NCBI RefSeq assembly: GCF_000379625.1
Contig: NZ_KB903229.1
Location: 432,620-496,619 of the forward strand
DNA length: 64,000 nucleotides
Reading direction: 5' to 3'
Source: Actinomycetospora chiangmaiensis DSM 45062
GTDB taxonomy: Bacteria > Actinomycetota > Actinomycetes > Mycobacteriales > Pseudonocardiaceae
Under the pieces are notes generated by a model that searched no databases, had not been told where the DNA came from, and saw nothing but the letters and a program-made list of their open reading frames with translations. The position numbers and the translations under genes were made by a program. Positions 54,235 to 61,923 of the stretch are shown here, one piece after another. Each line of letters begins with the position of its first letter. Positions within the stretch are counted from its first letter, which is position 1.

Positions 54235-55116
54235 CGATAGCCACCTCTGCAGCTCTGCCAGCGTCTCGGCGGGCGCCTCCTCGGGGATGAAGTGGCCGCT
54301 GGGCATCGCGCGGCCCGTGACGTCGCGGGCGTACTCGCCCCAGACCGCGAGCGGGTCGTAGCTCTTCCCGACGAAGCCGAGCTCGCCCCACAGCACGAGC
54401 GTGGGGCACTCGATGCGCTGCCCGGCGTTCCAGGTCTCCTCGTCGTCGGTGAGGTCGATCCCGGCGCCCGCCTTGTAGTCGGCGGTGGTGGCCGCGATGG
54501 TGGCCGGGTCGGAGAACGCGGCGATGTAGTGGTCCATGACCTCTGGCTCGATCGTGACGCCGGGCGCCAGCAGCCGCTCCACCATCGTGCGGATCCAGAA
54601 CTCCGGGGCGCCCCGCAGGAGCGTCTCGGGCACGTCCCCGCCGGTGGCCAGGAAGAACCAGTGGAAGTAGCCGAACGCCAGGGCGCGGTCGACGTTCGCG
54701 AACACGTGCCGGGTGGGCACGATGTCGAGCACGGCGAGGCGGGCGACGGCGTCGGGGTGGTCGAGGACGAGCCGGTGCGAGACCCGGGCGCCGCGGTCGT
54801 GGCCCACGAGGTCGAACCGGTCGAAGCCCAACGACCGCATCACCGCGACCTGGTCGGCCGCCATGGCGCGCTTGCCGTAGTTGCGGGCGTCGTCGTCGGG
54901 CGTGGGCTTGTCGGAGGCGCCGTAGCCGCGGAGGTCGGGGACCACCACGGTGTGGTCGCGGGCGAGCTCCGGCGCGACGTCCCGCCACATCAGGTGCGTT
55001 TGCGGGTAGCCGTGCAGCAGCAGCACCGGGTCGCCCGTCCCGCCGACCGCGACGTTGATCGACACCCCGTCCGCGTCCACCCGCCGGTAGGTGAACGGCT
55101 CCGGCAGCACAGGCAT
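54220..55116 (-). CDS. alpha/beta hydrolase, haloacetate dehalogenase/epoxide hydrolase type
   Basis: 298 residues. HGYPQTHLMWRDVAPELA (oxyanion region), DLRGYGASDKP, nucleophile Asp in LVGHDRGARVSHRLVLDHP and catalytic His in GHFIPEEAPAETLAEL. The HDRGxRxxHR pattern with two arginines and a cap segment (FGYFHWFFLATGG) resembles fluoroacetate dehalogenases; activity is not proven. ATG at 55116 is used. Convergent with rlmB across a shared terminator. Confidence 0.85.
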   Translation of the reverse strand: MPVLPEPFTYRRVDADGVSINVAVGGTGDPVLLLHGYPQTHLMWRDVAPELARDHTVVVPDLRGYGASDKPTPDDDARNYGKRAMAADQVAVMRSLGFDRFDLVGHDRGARVSHRLVLDHPDAVARLAVLDIVPTRHVFANVDRALAFGYFHWFFLATGGDVPETLLRGAPEFWIRTMVERLLAPGVTIEPEVMDHYIAAFSDPATIAATTADYKAGAGIDLTDDEETWNAGQRIECPTLVLWGELGFVGKSYDPLAVWGEYARDVTGRAMPSGHFIPEEAPAETLAELQRWLSPREY

Positions 55117-55124
55117 GGGATTCC

Positions 55125-55137
55125 TTCCCGACGACGG
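55125..55137 (+). repeat. partial copy of the dispersed 15-mer (13 nt)
   Basis: TTCCCGACGACGG then T, intergenic, 9 bp upstream of the hydrolase start. The 135-bp gap 55117-55251 also holds a hairpin. Confidence 0.6.
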
Positions 55138-55180
55138 TGGCGGGTCGCCCTGGCGATGGGCGCCCACGGGCGAATCTATT

Positions 55181-55201
55181 GAGCGAGGGGGCCCTTCGCT
55201 C
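55181..55201 (-). terminator. hairpin after the adenylate cyclase gene
   Basis: GAGCGA/TCGCTC with inner GG/CC pairs; on the minus strand it follows the cyclase stop and is trailed by AT-containing sequence. Confidence 0.5.
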
Positions 55202-55251
55202 GGAACGGCGCCGAGCGCGCCACGGCGGGGTCGGCTGGCCGCGAGTGTCAG

Positions 55252-56901
55252 CTACGCAGGTTCGTGGGCCTCGGAGGCTGCCTGGTGTGACTCTTGAGCG
55301 GCGTCGTCGTCGGACTCGGACTCGGACCGGTGGGCCGTCCGTCCGCCCAGACGGGTCGGCACCAGGATCTCCGTCTCCTCGGTACGTCCGCGCAGGGTGC
55401 GGGAGCCGATGGAGGTCCACCGGGACGCCTCGTCCCCGGCCCGCGACACGGCGGCGCCGGAGCCGACGACGCCCACGGTTCTCCCGTCGCTGCGCTCGCC
55501 CAGGTCCTCGACGTCCTTGGCCAGGTCGCAGAGCCGGGCGGCCTCGTTCACCGGGTCCCCGATCACGGTGTACTCGTAGCGGCGCCGGTCGCCGATGTTC
55601 CCGGCGACCGCTTCCCCGGCGGAGACCCCGATGCCGGCGCCGAGCCCGTCGGAGCCGGGGAACACCTCCTCGGCCAGCCGCACCGCCATCACCCGCCCCG
55701 CCGCCAGCGCACATCCTGCGGCGTCGGCCATGTCGGTGGGTGCGCCGAACACCGCCAGTGCGGCGTCGCCCTCGAACTTGTTGATCCACCCGCCGTGGTG
55801 TTCCACGACGTCGATGACCACCGCGAAGAACTCGTTGAGCAGCTCGACGACCTCGTTCGGCGGCCGGGTCGCGGCCAGGGTGGTGGAGCCGACGAGGTCG
55901 ACGAAGAGCACGGCGACCTCGCGGACCTCGCCCCCGAGTTCGACGTCGTTCTCCAGGGCGTGGCGGGCGACGTCCTCGCCGACCTGGCGGCCGAACAGGT
56001 CGCGGACCCGTTCCCGCTCCCGCAGCCCGGAGACCATGGTGTTGAACCCGGCCTGCAGCAGGCCGAGTTCGGTGGTGTCGAAGACGGGGACGTCGACGTC
56101 GTAGTCGCCGCGTTCGACCTTCTTCAACGCGCGCCGCACCGCGAGGACGGGGGCGGCGGTCGACAGCGCGGTCAGGGTGATCACCGCGCCGCCCAGGAGC
56201 AGTGCGACCCCGCCGAGCACCACCACCACGACCGCCAGCCGCTCGAGGGTGTAGCCGCCGAACGCCAGCGCGGCGACGCCGGCGAGCAGCACGCCCAGCA
56301 GCGGCGTGGCCGTGCCGAACACCCACCCACCGAGCGTCCGCATCAGCACGCCCGGCAGCACGGAGCCCGACGGCGGTCGGATGGTCAGCACCTCCCGCGC
56401 CGCCCCGCGGAGCACGACCTCCACGAGCCGGTAGGTGATCGACACCGTCGCGATGCCGCCCAGCACCACCGTCGCGCCCACCTGGAACCCGAGGCGCCCG
56501 GAGGAGAACACGTTGAGCAGCACGAACAGCGCGGCCGCGACGGCCCACAGCACGGCCTGCACGGTCGCGAGGCGCAGCGGCCCGCGCAGCACCACCCGGC
56601 GGAGCCGCCGGAAGTGCTGCTCGCGGGCCTCGTCGTCGGCGTCCTCGGGCAGCGCCGGCACCCGCATCCGGTAGTGCCCCCACCACGCGCCGACGAGCAC
56701 GGCGACGAGCAGGTAGGGGCCGAAGACGACGAGGTTGCGGACCAGGGCGTCCGGGTCCGAGGACAGGGTCTCCGTGGGCAGCACCCACGCGGCCAGCACG
56801 AGCACCACGCCGGCCCCGATGATGTTGGGCACGACGACGTTCAGCACGAGCGCGAGCCGCGTGAACGGGCTCAGGCCCCGGGGAGTCCGACCCTGCGTCA
56901 T
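55252..56901 (-). CDS. membrane-bound class III adenylate/guanylate cyclase with HAMP domain
   Basis: 549 residues: about six membrane helices, a HAMP segment (LTALSTAAPVLAVRRALKKVERGDYDVDVPVFDTTELGLLQAGFNTMVSGLRERERVRDLFGRQVG), and a cyclase homology domain (VAVLFVDLVGSTTLAATRPPNEVVELLNEFF with metal Asp; HGGWINKFEGDAALAVFGAP; GDRRRYEYTVIGDPVNEAARL). Layout matches mycobacterial Rv1318c-Rv1320c. TAGGGT lies 6 nt upstream of the ATG. Divergent from the anti-sigma-like gene, 76 bp between starts. Confidence 0.92.
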   Translation of the reverse strand: MTQGRTPRGLSPFTRLALVLNVVVPNIIGAGVVLVLAAWVLPTETLSSDPDALVRNLVVFGPYLLVAVLVGAWWGHYRMRVPALPEDADDEAREQHFRRLRRVVLRGPLRLATVQAVLWAVAAALFVLLNVFSSGRLGFQVGATVVLGGIATVSITYRLVEVVLRGAAREVLTIRPPSGSVLPGVLMRTLGGWVFGTATPLLGVLLAGVAALAFGGYTLERLAVVVVVLGGVALLLGGAVITLTALSTAAPVLAVRRALKKVERGDYDVDVPVFDTTELGLLQAGFNTMVSGLRERERVRDLFGRQVGEDVARHALENDVELGGEVREVAVLFVDLVGSTTLAATRPPNEVVELLNEFFAVVIDVVEHHGGWINKFEGDAALAVFGAPTDMADAAGCALAAGRVMAVRLAEEVFPGSDGLGAGIGVSAGEAVAGNIGDRRRYEYTVIGDPVNEAARLCDLAKDVEDLGERSDGRTVGVVGSGAAVSRAGDEASRWTSIGSRTLRGRTEETEILVPTRLGGRTAHRSESESDDDAAQESHQAASEAHEPA

Positions 56902-56907
56902 GCGCGG

Positions 56908-56913
56908 ACCCTA
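56908..56913 (-). promoter_or_regulatory. -10 box TAGGGT of the cyclase promoter
   Basis: Minus strand, 6 nt before the ATG at 56901. Confidence 0.5.
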
Positions 56914-56965
56914 GCGACCACCCCCGACTCCGTTCGGCCGAGCGCAGCTCCGGACGGGTGATCGC

Positions 56966-56971
56966 TACCAT
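56966..56971 (+). promoter_or_regulatory. -10 box TACCAT of the anti-sigma-like gene
   Basis: 6 nt before the ATG at 56978. It faces the cyclase promoter across a 52-bp interval. Confidence 0.5.
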
Positions 56972-56977
56972 GCGGGC

Positions 56978-57919
56978 ATGCCGGTGCCCGCCCTCGTGCA
57001 CCGCGGGATCGCCTACACCGACTCCGCGGCGCTCGGCGCGGCCCTCGCGCCGCCCGTGGGCGAGGCGCTCGCGGAGGGCCGCACCGTCACGGTCGCCCTC
57101 GAGGACGACACCGTCGGCTCCCTGTGCGACGCCCTCGGCTCCGACGCGGACGCCATCCGGTTCCTCGACGTGACGCGACCGGCGCGGACCGACGCCTTCC
57201 AGATCGCGGCCCGGATCGCCACGTTCGCCGCCCGGTCGGCGCGGGCAGGCACGGCGAGCCTGCTGGTCACGCAGCACCAGCCCTCGTTGGGCCGCTCGGA
57301 CGCCTACTGGCTCCGGCTGGAGGCGGCCGTCGACGTCGCGCTGCGGGGCCTGCCCGCCACGCTGTGGTGCGCCTACCGCACCGGCGCGCCGGCCTACGCG
57401 CAGTGCCACGCCGAGGTGGGCCCGATGGCCGAGCCGCACCCCAATCCCCGCTACCGGGCCCCGGCCGACGTCGTGAAGGAGACCCCCGCCCCCGCGATCC
57501 CGCCGCCCCCGGCGCACGCGCGGCGCTGGACCTTCCGGCCGGAGGACCTCGGGACGCTGCGGCGTGAGCTCGCCGCCGTCGTCGGCTCCTCCGGGCTCGA
57601 CGAGGACGGCGGGGAGGACCTCGTCTACTCCTGCAGCGAGGTCGCCACCAACGCCGTGGAGCACGGCGACGGCACCGGCACGGCGTGGGCGTGGGTCGAC
57701 GACGACGAGGTGGTCTGTCAGGTCGCCGACGGCGGCCGCATCACCGACCCGTTCCCCGGCGTGGTGCCCCCGCCCGTGGATCAGGACCGCGGGCGCGGGC
57801 TCTGGTTGGCCAGGGCGCTCTGCGACGACGTCGACGTGGCGTCGGGCCCGGGGGGCACCACGGTGCGGCTGGCGCGGCGCCTGGTGCGCACCGAGCCGAC
57901 CGCGCGGCAGATCAGGTAG
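56978..57919 (+). CDS. MEDS-domain plus HATPase anti-sigma regulatory protein
   Basis: 313 residues. The N-terminal half (MPVPALVHRGIAYTDSAALGAALAPPVGEALAEGRTVTVALEDD; SLLVTQHQPSLGRSDAYWLRLEAAVDVAL; WCAYRTGAPAYAQCHAEVG) is a MEDS-type sensor; the C-terminal half is a GHKL ATPase of the RsbW class (DLVYSCSEVATNAVEHGDGTG with the N-box Asn; DQDRGRGLWLARALCDDV with the G-box). Such proteins inhibit or phosphorylate anti-anti-sigma partners. No sigma factor gene is adjacent. The last 139 bp overlap znuB on the other strand. Confidence 0.85.
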   Translation: MPVPALVHRGIAYTDSAALGAALAPPVGEALAEGRTVTVALEDDTVGSLCDALGSDADAIRFLDVTRPARTDAFQIAARIATFAARSARAGTASLLVTQHQPSLGRSDAYWLRLEAAVDVALRGLPATLWCAYRTGAPAYAQCHAEVGPMAEPHPNPRYRAPADVVKETPAPAIPPPPAHARRWTFRPEDLGTLRRELAAVVGSSGLDEDGGEDLVYSCSEVATNAVEHGDGTGTAWAWVDDDEVVCQVADGGRITDPFPGVVPPPVDQDRGRGLWLARALCDDVDVASGPGGTTVRLARRLVRTEPTARQIR

Positions 57920-58695
57920 GTCACGAACGCGATCCCCGCGACGAACGGGCTGATCGGCAGCCCGGGTGCCAGCGACAGGACGATCCCGCCGAGCACGGCG
58001 ACCTCGGCGAACAGCACCGCCAGCACCGTCGCGAGCAGCGGCGACGCCGTCACCCGCGCGGCGGCCGCGGCGGGCGTGATGAGCAGGGAGAGCACCAGCA
58101 GCGCGCCGACGATCTGCACGCCGAGCGCCGTCGTCGCGCCCAGCAGCACCGCGAACGCGACCGAGAGCGCCCGGACCGGGACACCGCGGGCGGCGGCCAT
58201 CGTCGGGTCGAGCGAGGCGAACAGCAGCGGCCGGTAGGTCAGCGCGAGCACCCCGACGACGACGAGGCCCGTGATCGCCAGCGAGATCAGGTCGCCGGTG
58301 TCGATCCCGACGATCTGCCCGACGAGCAGCCCGAACTTGTTCGCCGACCGTCCGGTGTAGAGCGACTGGAACAGCACGCCCAGGCCGAGACCGAAGGAGA
58401 GCAGGACGCCGATCACGGAGTCGCGCTCGTGCGCGGCGAGCCCGAGGGCGCCGAAGACCAGCGCGACGAGGACCGCCCCGACCAGCGCGCCCCAGCCGAC
58501 GGCCCCGGCGCCGAAGAGCAGCAGCGCCCCGGCGCCGCCGGCGAAGGACAGCTCCGAGGTGCCGTGCACCGCGAACGCCATCCCGCGCCCGACGATCAGC
58601 GGCCCGAGCAGCCCCGCGAGCAGCGCCAGGACGCCGCCGGCGATGAGGGCGTCGCGGACGAAGTCGAGCTGGAGGAGCTCCAGGGTGGTGCTCAT
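57781..58695 (-). CDS. znuB: zinc ABC transporter permease
   Basis: 304 residues with eight to nine helices of the ABC-3 family (LQLDFVRDALIAGGVLALLAGLLGPLIVGRGMAFAVHGTSELSFAGGAGALLLFG; LISLAITGLVVVGVLALTYRPLLFASLDPTMAAARGVPV). ATG overlaps the znuC stop (ATGA). The C-terminal about 45 residues (VRTRRRASRTVVPPGPDATSTSSQSALANQSPRPRS) lie after the last helix, inside the region shared with the convergent MEDS-HATPase gene, and may be an accidental extension. Confidence 0.88.
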   Translation of the reverse strand: MSTTLELLQLDFVRDALIAGGVLALLAGLLGPLIVGRGMAFAVHGTSELSFAGGAGALLLFGAGAVGWGALVGAVLVALVFGALGLAAHERDSVIGVLLSFGLGLGVLFQSLYTGRSANKFGLLVGQIVGIDTGDLISLAITGLVVVGVLALTYRPLLFASLDPTMAAARGVPVRALSVAFAVLLGATTALGVQIVGALLVLSLLITPAAAAARVTASPLLATVLAVLFAEVAVLGGIVLSLAPGLPISPFVAGIAFVTYLICRAVGSVRTRRRASRTVVPPGPDATSTSSQSALANQSPRPRS

Positions 58696-59504
58696 CGGGC
58701 GCCCACCTCGACCGGCTCGTCGTGGTGGTGCACCGGGGAGTCCTCCGCGCCGACGACCAGGATGCGGTCGCGCACGCGCACGACCTCCACCTCGGTGCGG
58801 TAGAGCTCCGAGAGGTTCTCGGAGGTCATGACCTCGGCGGGCGTGCCGATCCGGAACTTCCCCTCGACCAGGTAGAGGATCCGGTCGACGACGGGCAGGA
58901 CCGGGTTGAGCTCGTGGGTCACGAACACCACCGCGGTGTCGTGCTCCCGGCGCCGCCGGTCGACGAGGTCGACCACCGTGCGCTGGCGGGCCAGGTCGAG
59001 CGAGAGCAGCGGCTCGTCGGCCAGCAGCAGCGTCGGGTCGCCGACCAGCGCCTGCGCCACCCGCAGCCGCTGCTGCTCGCCGCCGGAGAGCGAACCGACG
59101 GGCGCGTCGGAGTACTCCAGCGCGTCCACCTGCGCGAGGGCCTCCGCCACCCGTTCCCGACGACGGGTCCTGCCGCGGAACCCGGGGCCCCACCGGTGGC
59201 CGTCGAGGCCCAGGCCGACGAGGTCGCGCCCGCGCAGGGGCGTCAGCGGGTCGAGGGCCCGCTGCTGGGGGATGTACCCGACCGTGGGGTTGCCCCGCCG
59301 CGGCGGAGACCCGTGGATCGCCACCGATCCCGCCGAGAGGTCCAGCAGCCCGAGCAGGACCTGGAGGAGCGTCGTCTTGCCCGAGCCGTTGGGCCCGAGC
59401 ACGGCGATGAACTCCCCGGGCCGGACCTGCAGGTCCAGGCCGGACCACAGGGTGCGGGGACCGCGGCGCAGTTCGGCACCGGACAGCTCGACGGCCGGGT
59501 TCAT
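58692..59504 (-). CDS. znuC: zinc ABC transporter ATP-binding protein
   Basis: 270 residues. Walker A GPNGSGKT, Q-loop YIPQQRALDPLTPLRGRDLVGLGLDG, signature LSGGEQQR, Walker B LLLADEPLLSLDL, switch His in VFVTHELNPV, and a His-containing C-terminus (VHHHDEP). GGAGAGAA precedes the ATG. Between znuA and znuB. An exact dispersed 15-mer lies in an insertion after the Q-loop (RGRTRRRERVAEA). Confidence 0.92.
   Translation of the reverse strand: MNPAVELSGAELRRGPRTLWSGLDLQVRPGEFIAVLGPNGSGKTTLLQVLLGLLDLSAGSVAIHGSPPRRGNPTVGYIPQQRALDPLTPLRGRDLVGLGLDGHRWGPGFRGRTRRRERVAEALAQVDALEYSDAPVGSLSGGEQQRLRVAQALVGDPTLLLADEPLLSLDLARQRTVVDLVDRRRREHDTAVVFVTHELNPVLPVVDRILYLVEGKFRIGTPAEVMTSENLSELYRTEVEVVRVRDRILVVGAEDSPVHHHDEPVEVGAR
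59154..59168 (+). repeat. dispersed 15-mer TTCCCGACGACGGGT, copy 6
   Basis: Exact copy, antisense within znuC. In the znuC frame it gives T-R-R-R-E-R, the same peptide as the rlmB copy. Confidence 0.8.
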
Positions 59505-59521
59505 CTCGTTCTCTCCTCCAT

Positions 59522-59537
59522 GGTCGAGCTCCGCTCC
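59522..59537. repeat. GGAGCGGAGCTCGACC element upstream of znuC
   Basis: Minus-strand GGAGCGGAGCTCGACC lies in the znuA-znuC gap and matches the right half of the folK/ispF repeat. Confidence 0.6.
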
Positions 59538-59551
59538 GCCGCGTCGGCCGA

Positions 59552-60484
59552 TCAGGCCGGCGCGCCGACGGCCCGGGCCAGGGCCGCACGGGTGCCGTCC
59601 ACCCACTGCAGATAGTCGGTGACGCCGGCGGGCAGCGTCTCGGTGACCTCGACGACCGGCACCCCGGCCCCGTTCGCGGTGTCGCGCAGGCCCGAGACGA
59701 CCGGGGTCTGCGTCTGCGGATTGAACACGAGGGCGGTGACCTGCTTCGCGGTGAGGGCGTTGCGCACCTCGACGAGGGACGCCGCGGAGGGGTCGGTCTC
59801 GTTCTCGATGGCCGCGACGAAGGACTCCGGCGTCACGTCGGCCACCCCGGCGGTCTTCAGCAGGTAGTGGGCGATCGGCTCGGTGGAGATGACCTTCGTG
59901 CCGGGGCGCGACGTGCCGATGGCCGCGGTCTGCTGCGCGATCTGGTCGACGCGGGCGTCGAACGCCTGGGCGCGCTGCGCGAGACCCGCGGCCTGGCCCG
60001 GCTCGGCCTGCGAGAGCCGCTGCGCGATCTGGCCGGCCACGGCCTTCACGGTGGTCGGGTCGAACCAGACGTGCTCGTTGTCGTCGGACCTGTCGGGCCG
60101 CAGGTCGAACGCCGTGATCATCTTGGCCTTGGCGGCCGGGTCGGCGGCCGCGATCTTCTGGGCGAACGTGTCGTAGCCCCCGCCGTTGGCGATGGTGATG
60201 TCGCTCGAGGTGATCGCGGCGGCGTCGGCGGGGGTGCTCTCGTAGGAGTGCGGGTCGCCCGCCGGGTCGCTGATGATCGCCTTGACCTTCGCGTCGGGGC
60301 CCGCCACGGCCTGCGCGACGGCACCCCAGACGTTGGTGGTCGCGACGACGGTGAGGGTGCCGCCGGGAGCGGCGGACGACGACGAGGGCGCGGCGGAGTT
60401 CCCGGAACCGGAACAGCCCGCGACCAGCGCGAGGGCGGTCACGGCGCCCCCTGCGGCGAGCACGGCACGGCGGACGACGGGCAT
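59552..60484 (-). CDS. znuA: zinc ABC transporter substrate-binding lipoprotein
   Basis: 310 residues. Lipoprotein signal with lipobox ALVAGCSG, then a cluster A-I metal-binding fold: GDPHSYESTPADAAAI, EHVWFDPTTVKAVAGQIAQRL, ISTEPIAHYLLKTAGVADVTPESF and LVFNPQTQTPVVSGLRDTANGAGVPVVEV. It captures zinc (or manganese) for ZnuBC. GAGGAG precedes the ATG. First gene of znuACB; a perfect palindrome 60 bp upstream is the likely Zur site. Confidence 0.9.
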   Translation of the reverse strand: MPVVRRAVLAAGGAVTALALVAGCSGSGNSAAPSSSSAAPGGTLTVVATTNVWGAVAQAVAGPDAKVKAIISDPAGDPHSYESTPADAAAITSSDITIANGGGYDTFAQKIAAADPAAKAKMITAFDLRPDRSDDNEHVWFDPTTVKAVAGQIAQRLSQAEPGQAAGLAQRAQAFDARVDQIAQQTAAIGTSRPGTKVISTEPIAHYLLKTAGVADVTPESFVAAIENETDPSAASLVEVRNALTAKQVTALVFNPQTQTPVVSGLRDTANGAGVPVVEVTETLPAGVTDYLQWVDGTRAALARAVGAPA

Positions 60485-60544
60485 GGGGGCGGCTCCTCGG
60501 GGGGCGCAAGCGGTTGCTGTCGCCCAGGAGGGCGAGAGGGCAAA

Positions 60545-60565
60545 CGATAACCGTTGCCGTTATCG
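60545..60565. promoter_or_regulatory. candidate Zur operator upstream of znuA
   Basis: CGATAAC/GTTATCG separated by 7 bp, an AT-rich palindrome in GC-rich DNA, between divergent znuA and the LacI gene. It has the dyad form of Fur/Zur sites. Confidence 0.6.
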
Positions 60566-60652
60566 CTGGCGAGGGTGCCCGCTGGTGGCATCCGTGACAC
60601 GAACGGACTTCGCATTCGGTCGCGACCGGTGGCCCTAGATCGAAACAGTCGC

Positions 60653-60658
60653 TACGTT
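60653..60658 (+). promoter_or_regulatory. -10 box TACGTT of a leaderless promoter
   Basis: Ends 6 nt before the GTG at 60665, supporting that start over upstream in-frame codons. Confidence 0.5.
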
Positions 60659-60664
60659 GCGCAG

Positions 60665-61756
60665 GTGGCAGAGGCACTCGAGGGGCGGAGGTCCACGCGG
60701 CGCACGGCGACGCTGGCCTCACTGGCCGCTGAGCTCGGGGTGTCCCGGACGACGGTCTCCAACGCCTACAACCGGCCGGACCAGCTCTCCCCGGCGTTGC
60801 GACGCCGGGTTCTCGACACGGCACGGCGGCTCGGCTACCCGGGACCGGACCCGGTTGCACGCTCCCTGCGCACCCGCAAGGCCGGCGCGGTGGGGCTGCT
60901 GCTCACCGAGGCGCTGTCCTACGCGTTCCGCGACCCCGTGGCCATCCAGTTCCTCGAGGGCCTCGCGCTGGCCTGCGAGGACAACGGCTCGGGCCTGCTG
61001 CTCGTGCCGGTGAGCCCGGAGGCCGAGGACGTCGGCGCCGTGGCCCGGGCCGGCGTGGACGGCTTCGTCGTCTACTCCATGCCCGACGACGACGAGCACT
61101 TCGCCGCCGTCCTCGAGCGCCCCGTTCCCGTCGTGGTGTGCGACCAGCCGACCGACGTCCCCGACGTCGACCGCGTCGGCATCGACGACCAGGCCGCCAT
61201 GGTCGAGCTCGCCGAGCACCTCGCGGGCCTCGGGCACCGTCGGGTCGGCGTGCTCTGCATGCGACTCTCGACCGACCGCAACGACGGGTTCGCCGCGGTC
61301 TCCCGCCAGGACCACGCCCGCTACGAGGTGCAGCGCCGTCGCCTCGCGGGCCTGCGCGACGGGTTCACCGCTGCCGGCGTCGACTGGGGAGGAGTCCCCG
61401 TGGTCGAGCGCTTCGACCACACCGAGGCCGCCGGGGCGAACGCCTTCGAGCAGCTGACCGAGCGGCACCCCGACGTCACCGCCGTCGTGTGCACCTCGGA
61501 CATCCTTGCCCTCGGTGCGCTGCGCGCCGCCCGCGCGTCAGGCCGGGACGTTCCCGGCGACCTCACGATCACCGGCTTCGACGGTGTCCCCGCCGCCGAG
61601 CGCGCCGGGCTCACGACCGTCCGCCAGCCCTCCCTCGACAAGGGCCGCGCCGCCGGGGAGCTCCTGCTCGACCGGGGCGACCGGCAGCGCTCGCGCACCC
61701 TGCTCCTGCCCACGGAGCTGATGGTGCGCGGGACGTCGGGTCCGCCGGCGCGGTAG
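60665..61756 (+). CDS. LacI-family transcriptional regulator
   Basis: 363 residues. HTH at the N-terminus (ATLASLAAELGVSRTTVSNAYNRPDQLSPALRRRVLDTARRLGYPGPDPVARSLRTRKAGAVGLLL) and a periplasmic-binding-protein-like sensor domain (VDGFVVYSMPDDDEHFAAVLERPVPVVVCDQP; HRRVGVLCM; VCTSDILALGALRAARASGRDVPGDLTITGFDGVPAAERAGLTTVRQP). The effector is probably a sugar or nucleoside by family. No sugar genes are nearby; it is divergent from the znu operon. Confidence 0.92.
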   Translation: MAEALEGRRSTRRTATLASLAAELGVSRTTVSNAYNRPDQLSPALRRRVLDTARRLGYPGPDPVARSLRTRKAGAVGLLLTEALSYAFRDPVAIQFLEGLALACEDNGSGLLLVPVSPEAEDVGAVARAGVDGFVVYSMPDDDEHFAAVLERPVPVVVCDQPTDVPDVDRVGIDDQAAMVELAEHLAGLGHRRVGVLCMRLSTDRNDGFAAVSRQDHARYEVQRRRLAGLRDGFTAAGVDWGGVPVVERFDHTEAAGANAFEQLTERHPDVTAVVCTSDILALGALRAARASGRDVPGDLTITGFDGVPAAERAGLTTVRQPSLDKGRAAGELLLDRGDRQRSRTLLLPTELMVRGTSGPPAR

Positions 61757-61847
61757 CCGTTCCCGGGTGACAGCGAAGCGTCGTTGCTGTCGTCCAGTGG
61801 CAGGAAAACCACACCGTCGCGAGCGTGGCGGCCTGCTGACGTCGAGC

Positions 61848-61870
61848 GTCCACCGTGTGCCACCGCTGAC
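61848..61870. repeat. 23-bp GTCAGC..GCTGAC-family element
   Basis: GTCCACCGTG..CCACCGCTGAC, the same right half as the copies at 20618 and 20648, with a degenerate left end. In the 167-bp gap after the LacI gene. Confidence 0.6.
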
Positions 61871-61881
61871 ACGCCAGAGCC

Positions 61882-61919
61882 TTCCCGACGACGGGTGCCG
61901 CGGCACCCGTCGTCGGGAA
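61882..61919. terminator. perfect 38-bp palindrome made of two inverted dispersed 15-mers
   Basis: TTCCCGACGACGGGTGCCG is followed directly by its exact reverse complement. It lies between the convergent LacI gene and the thrE-like gene, 4 bp before the latter's stop, and is likely used as a bidirectional terminator. It contains copies 7 (61882-61896) and 8 (61905-61919) of the dispersed 15-mer. Confidence 0.75.
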
Positions 61920-61923
61920 CGGG

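Noticed and set aside
54227..57664. 1145-codon minus-strand frame over several genes
   Set aside because: It runs across the cyclase and hydrolase genes in the wrong frame and is Arg/Gly/Pro-rich GC-driven sequence.
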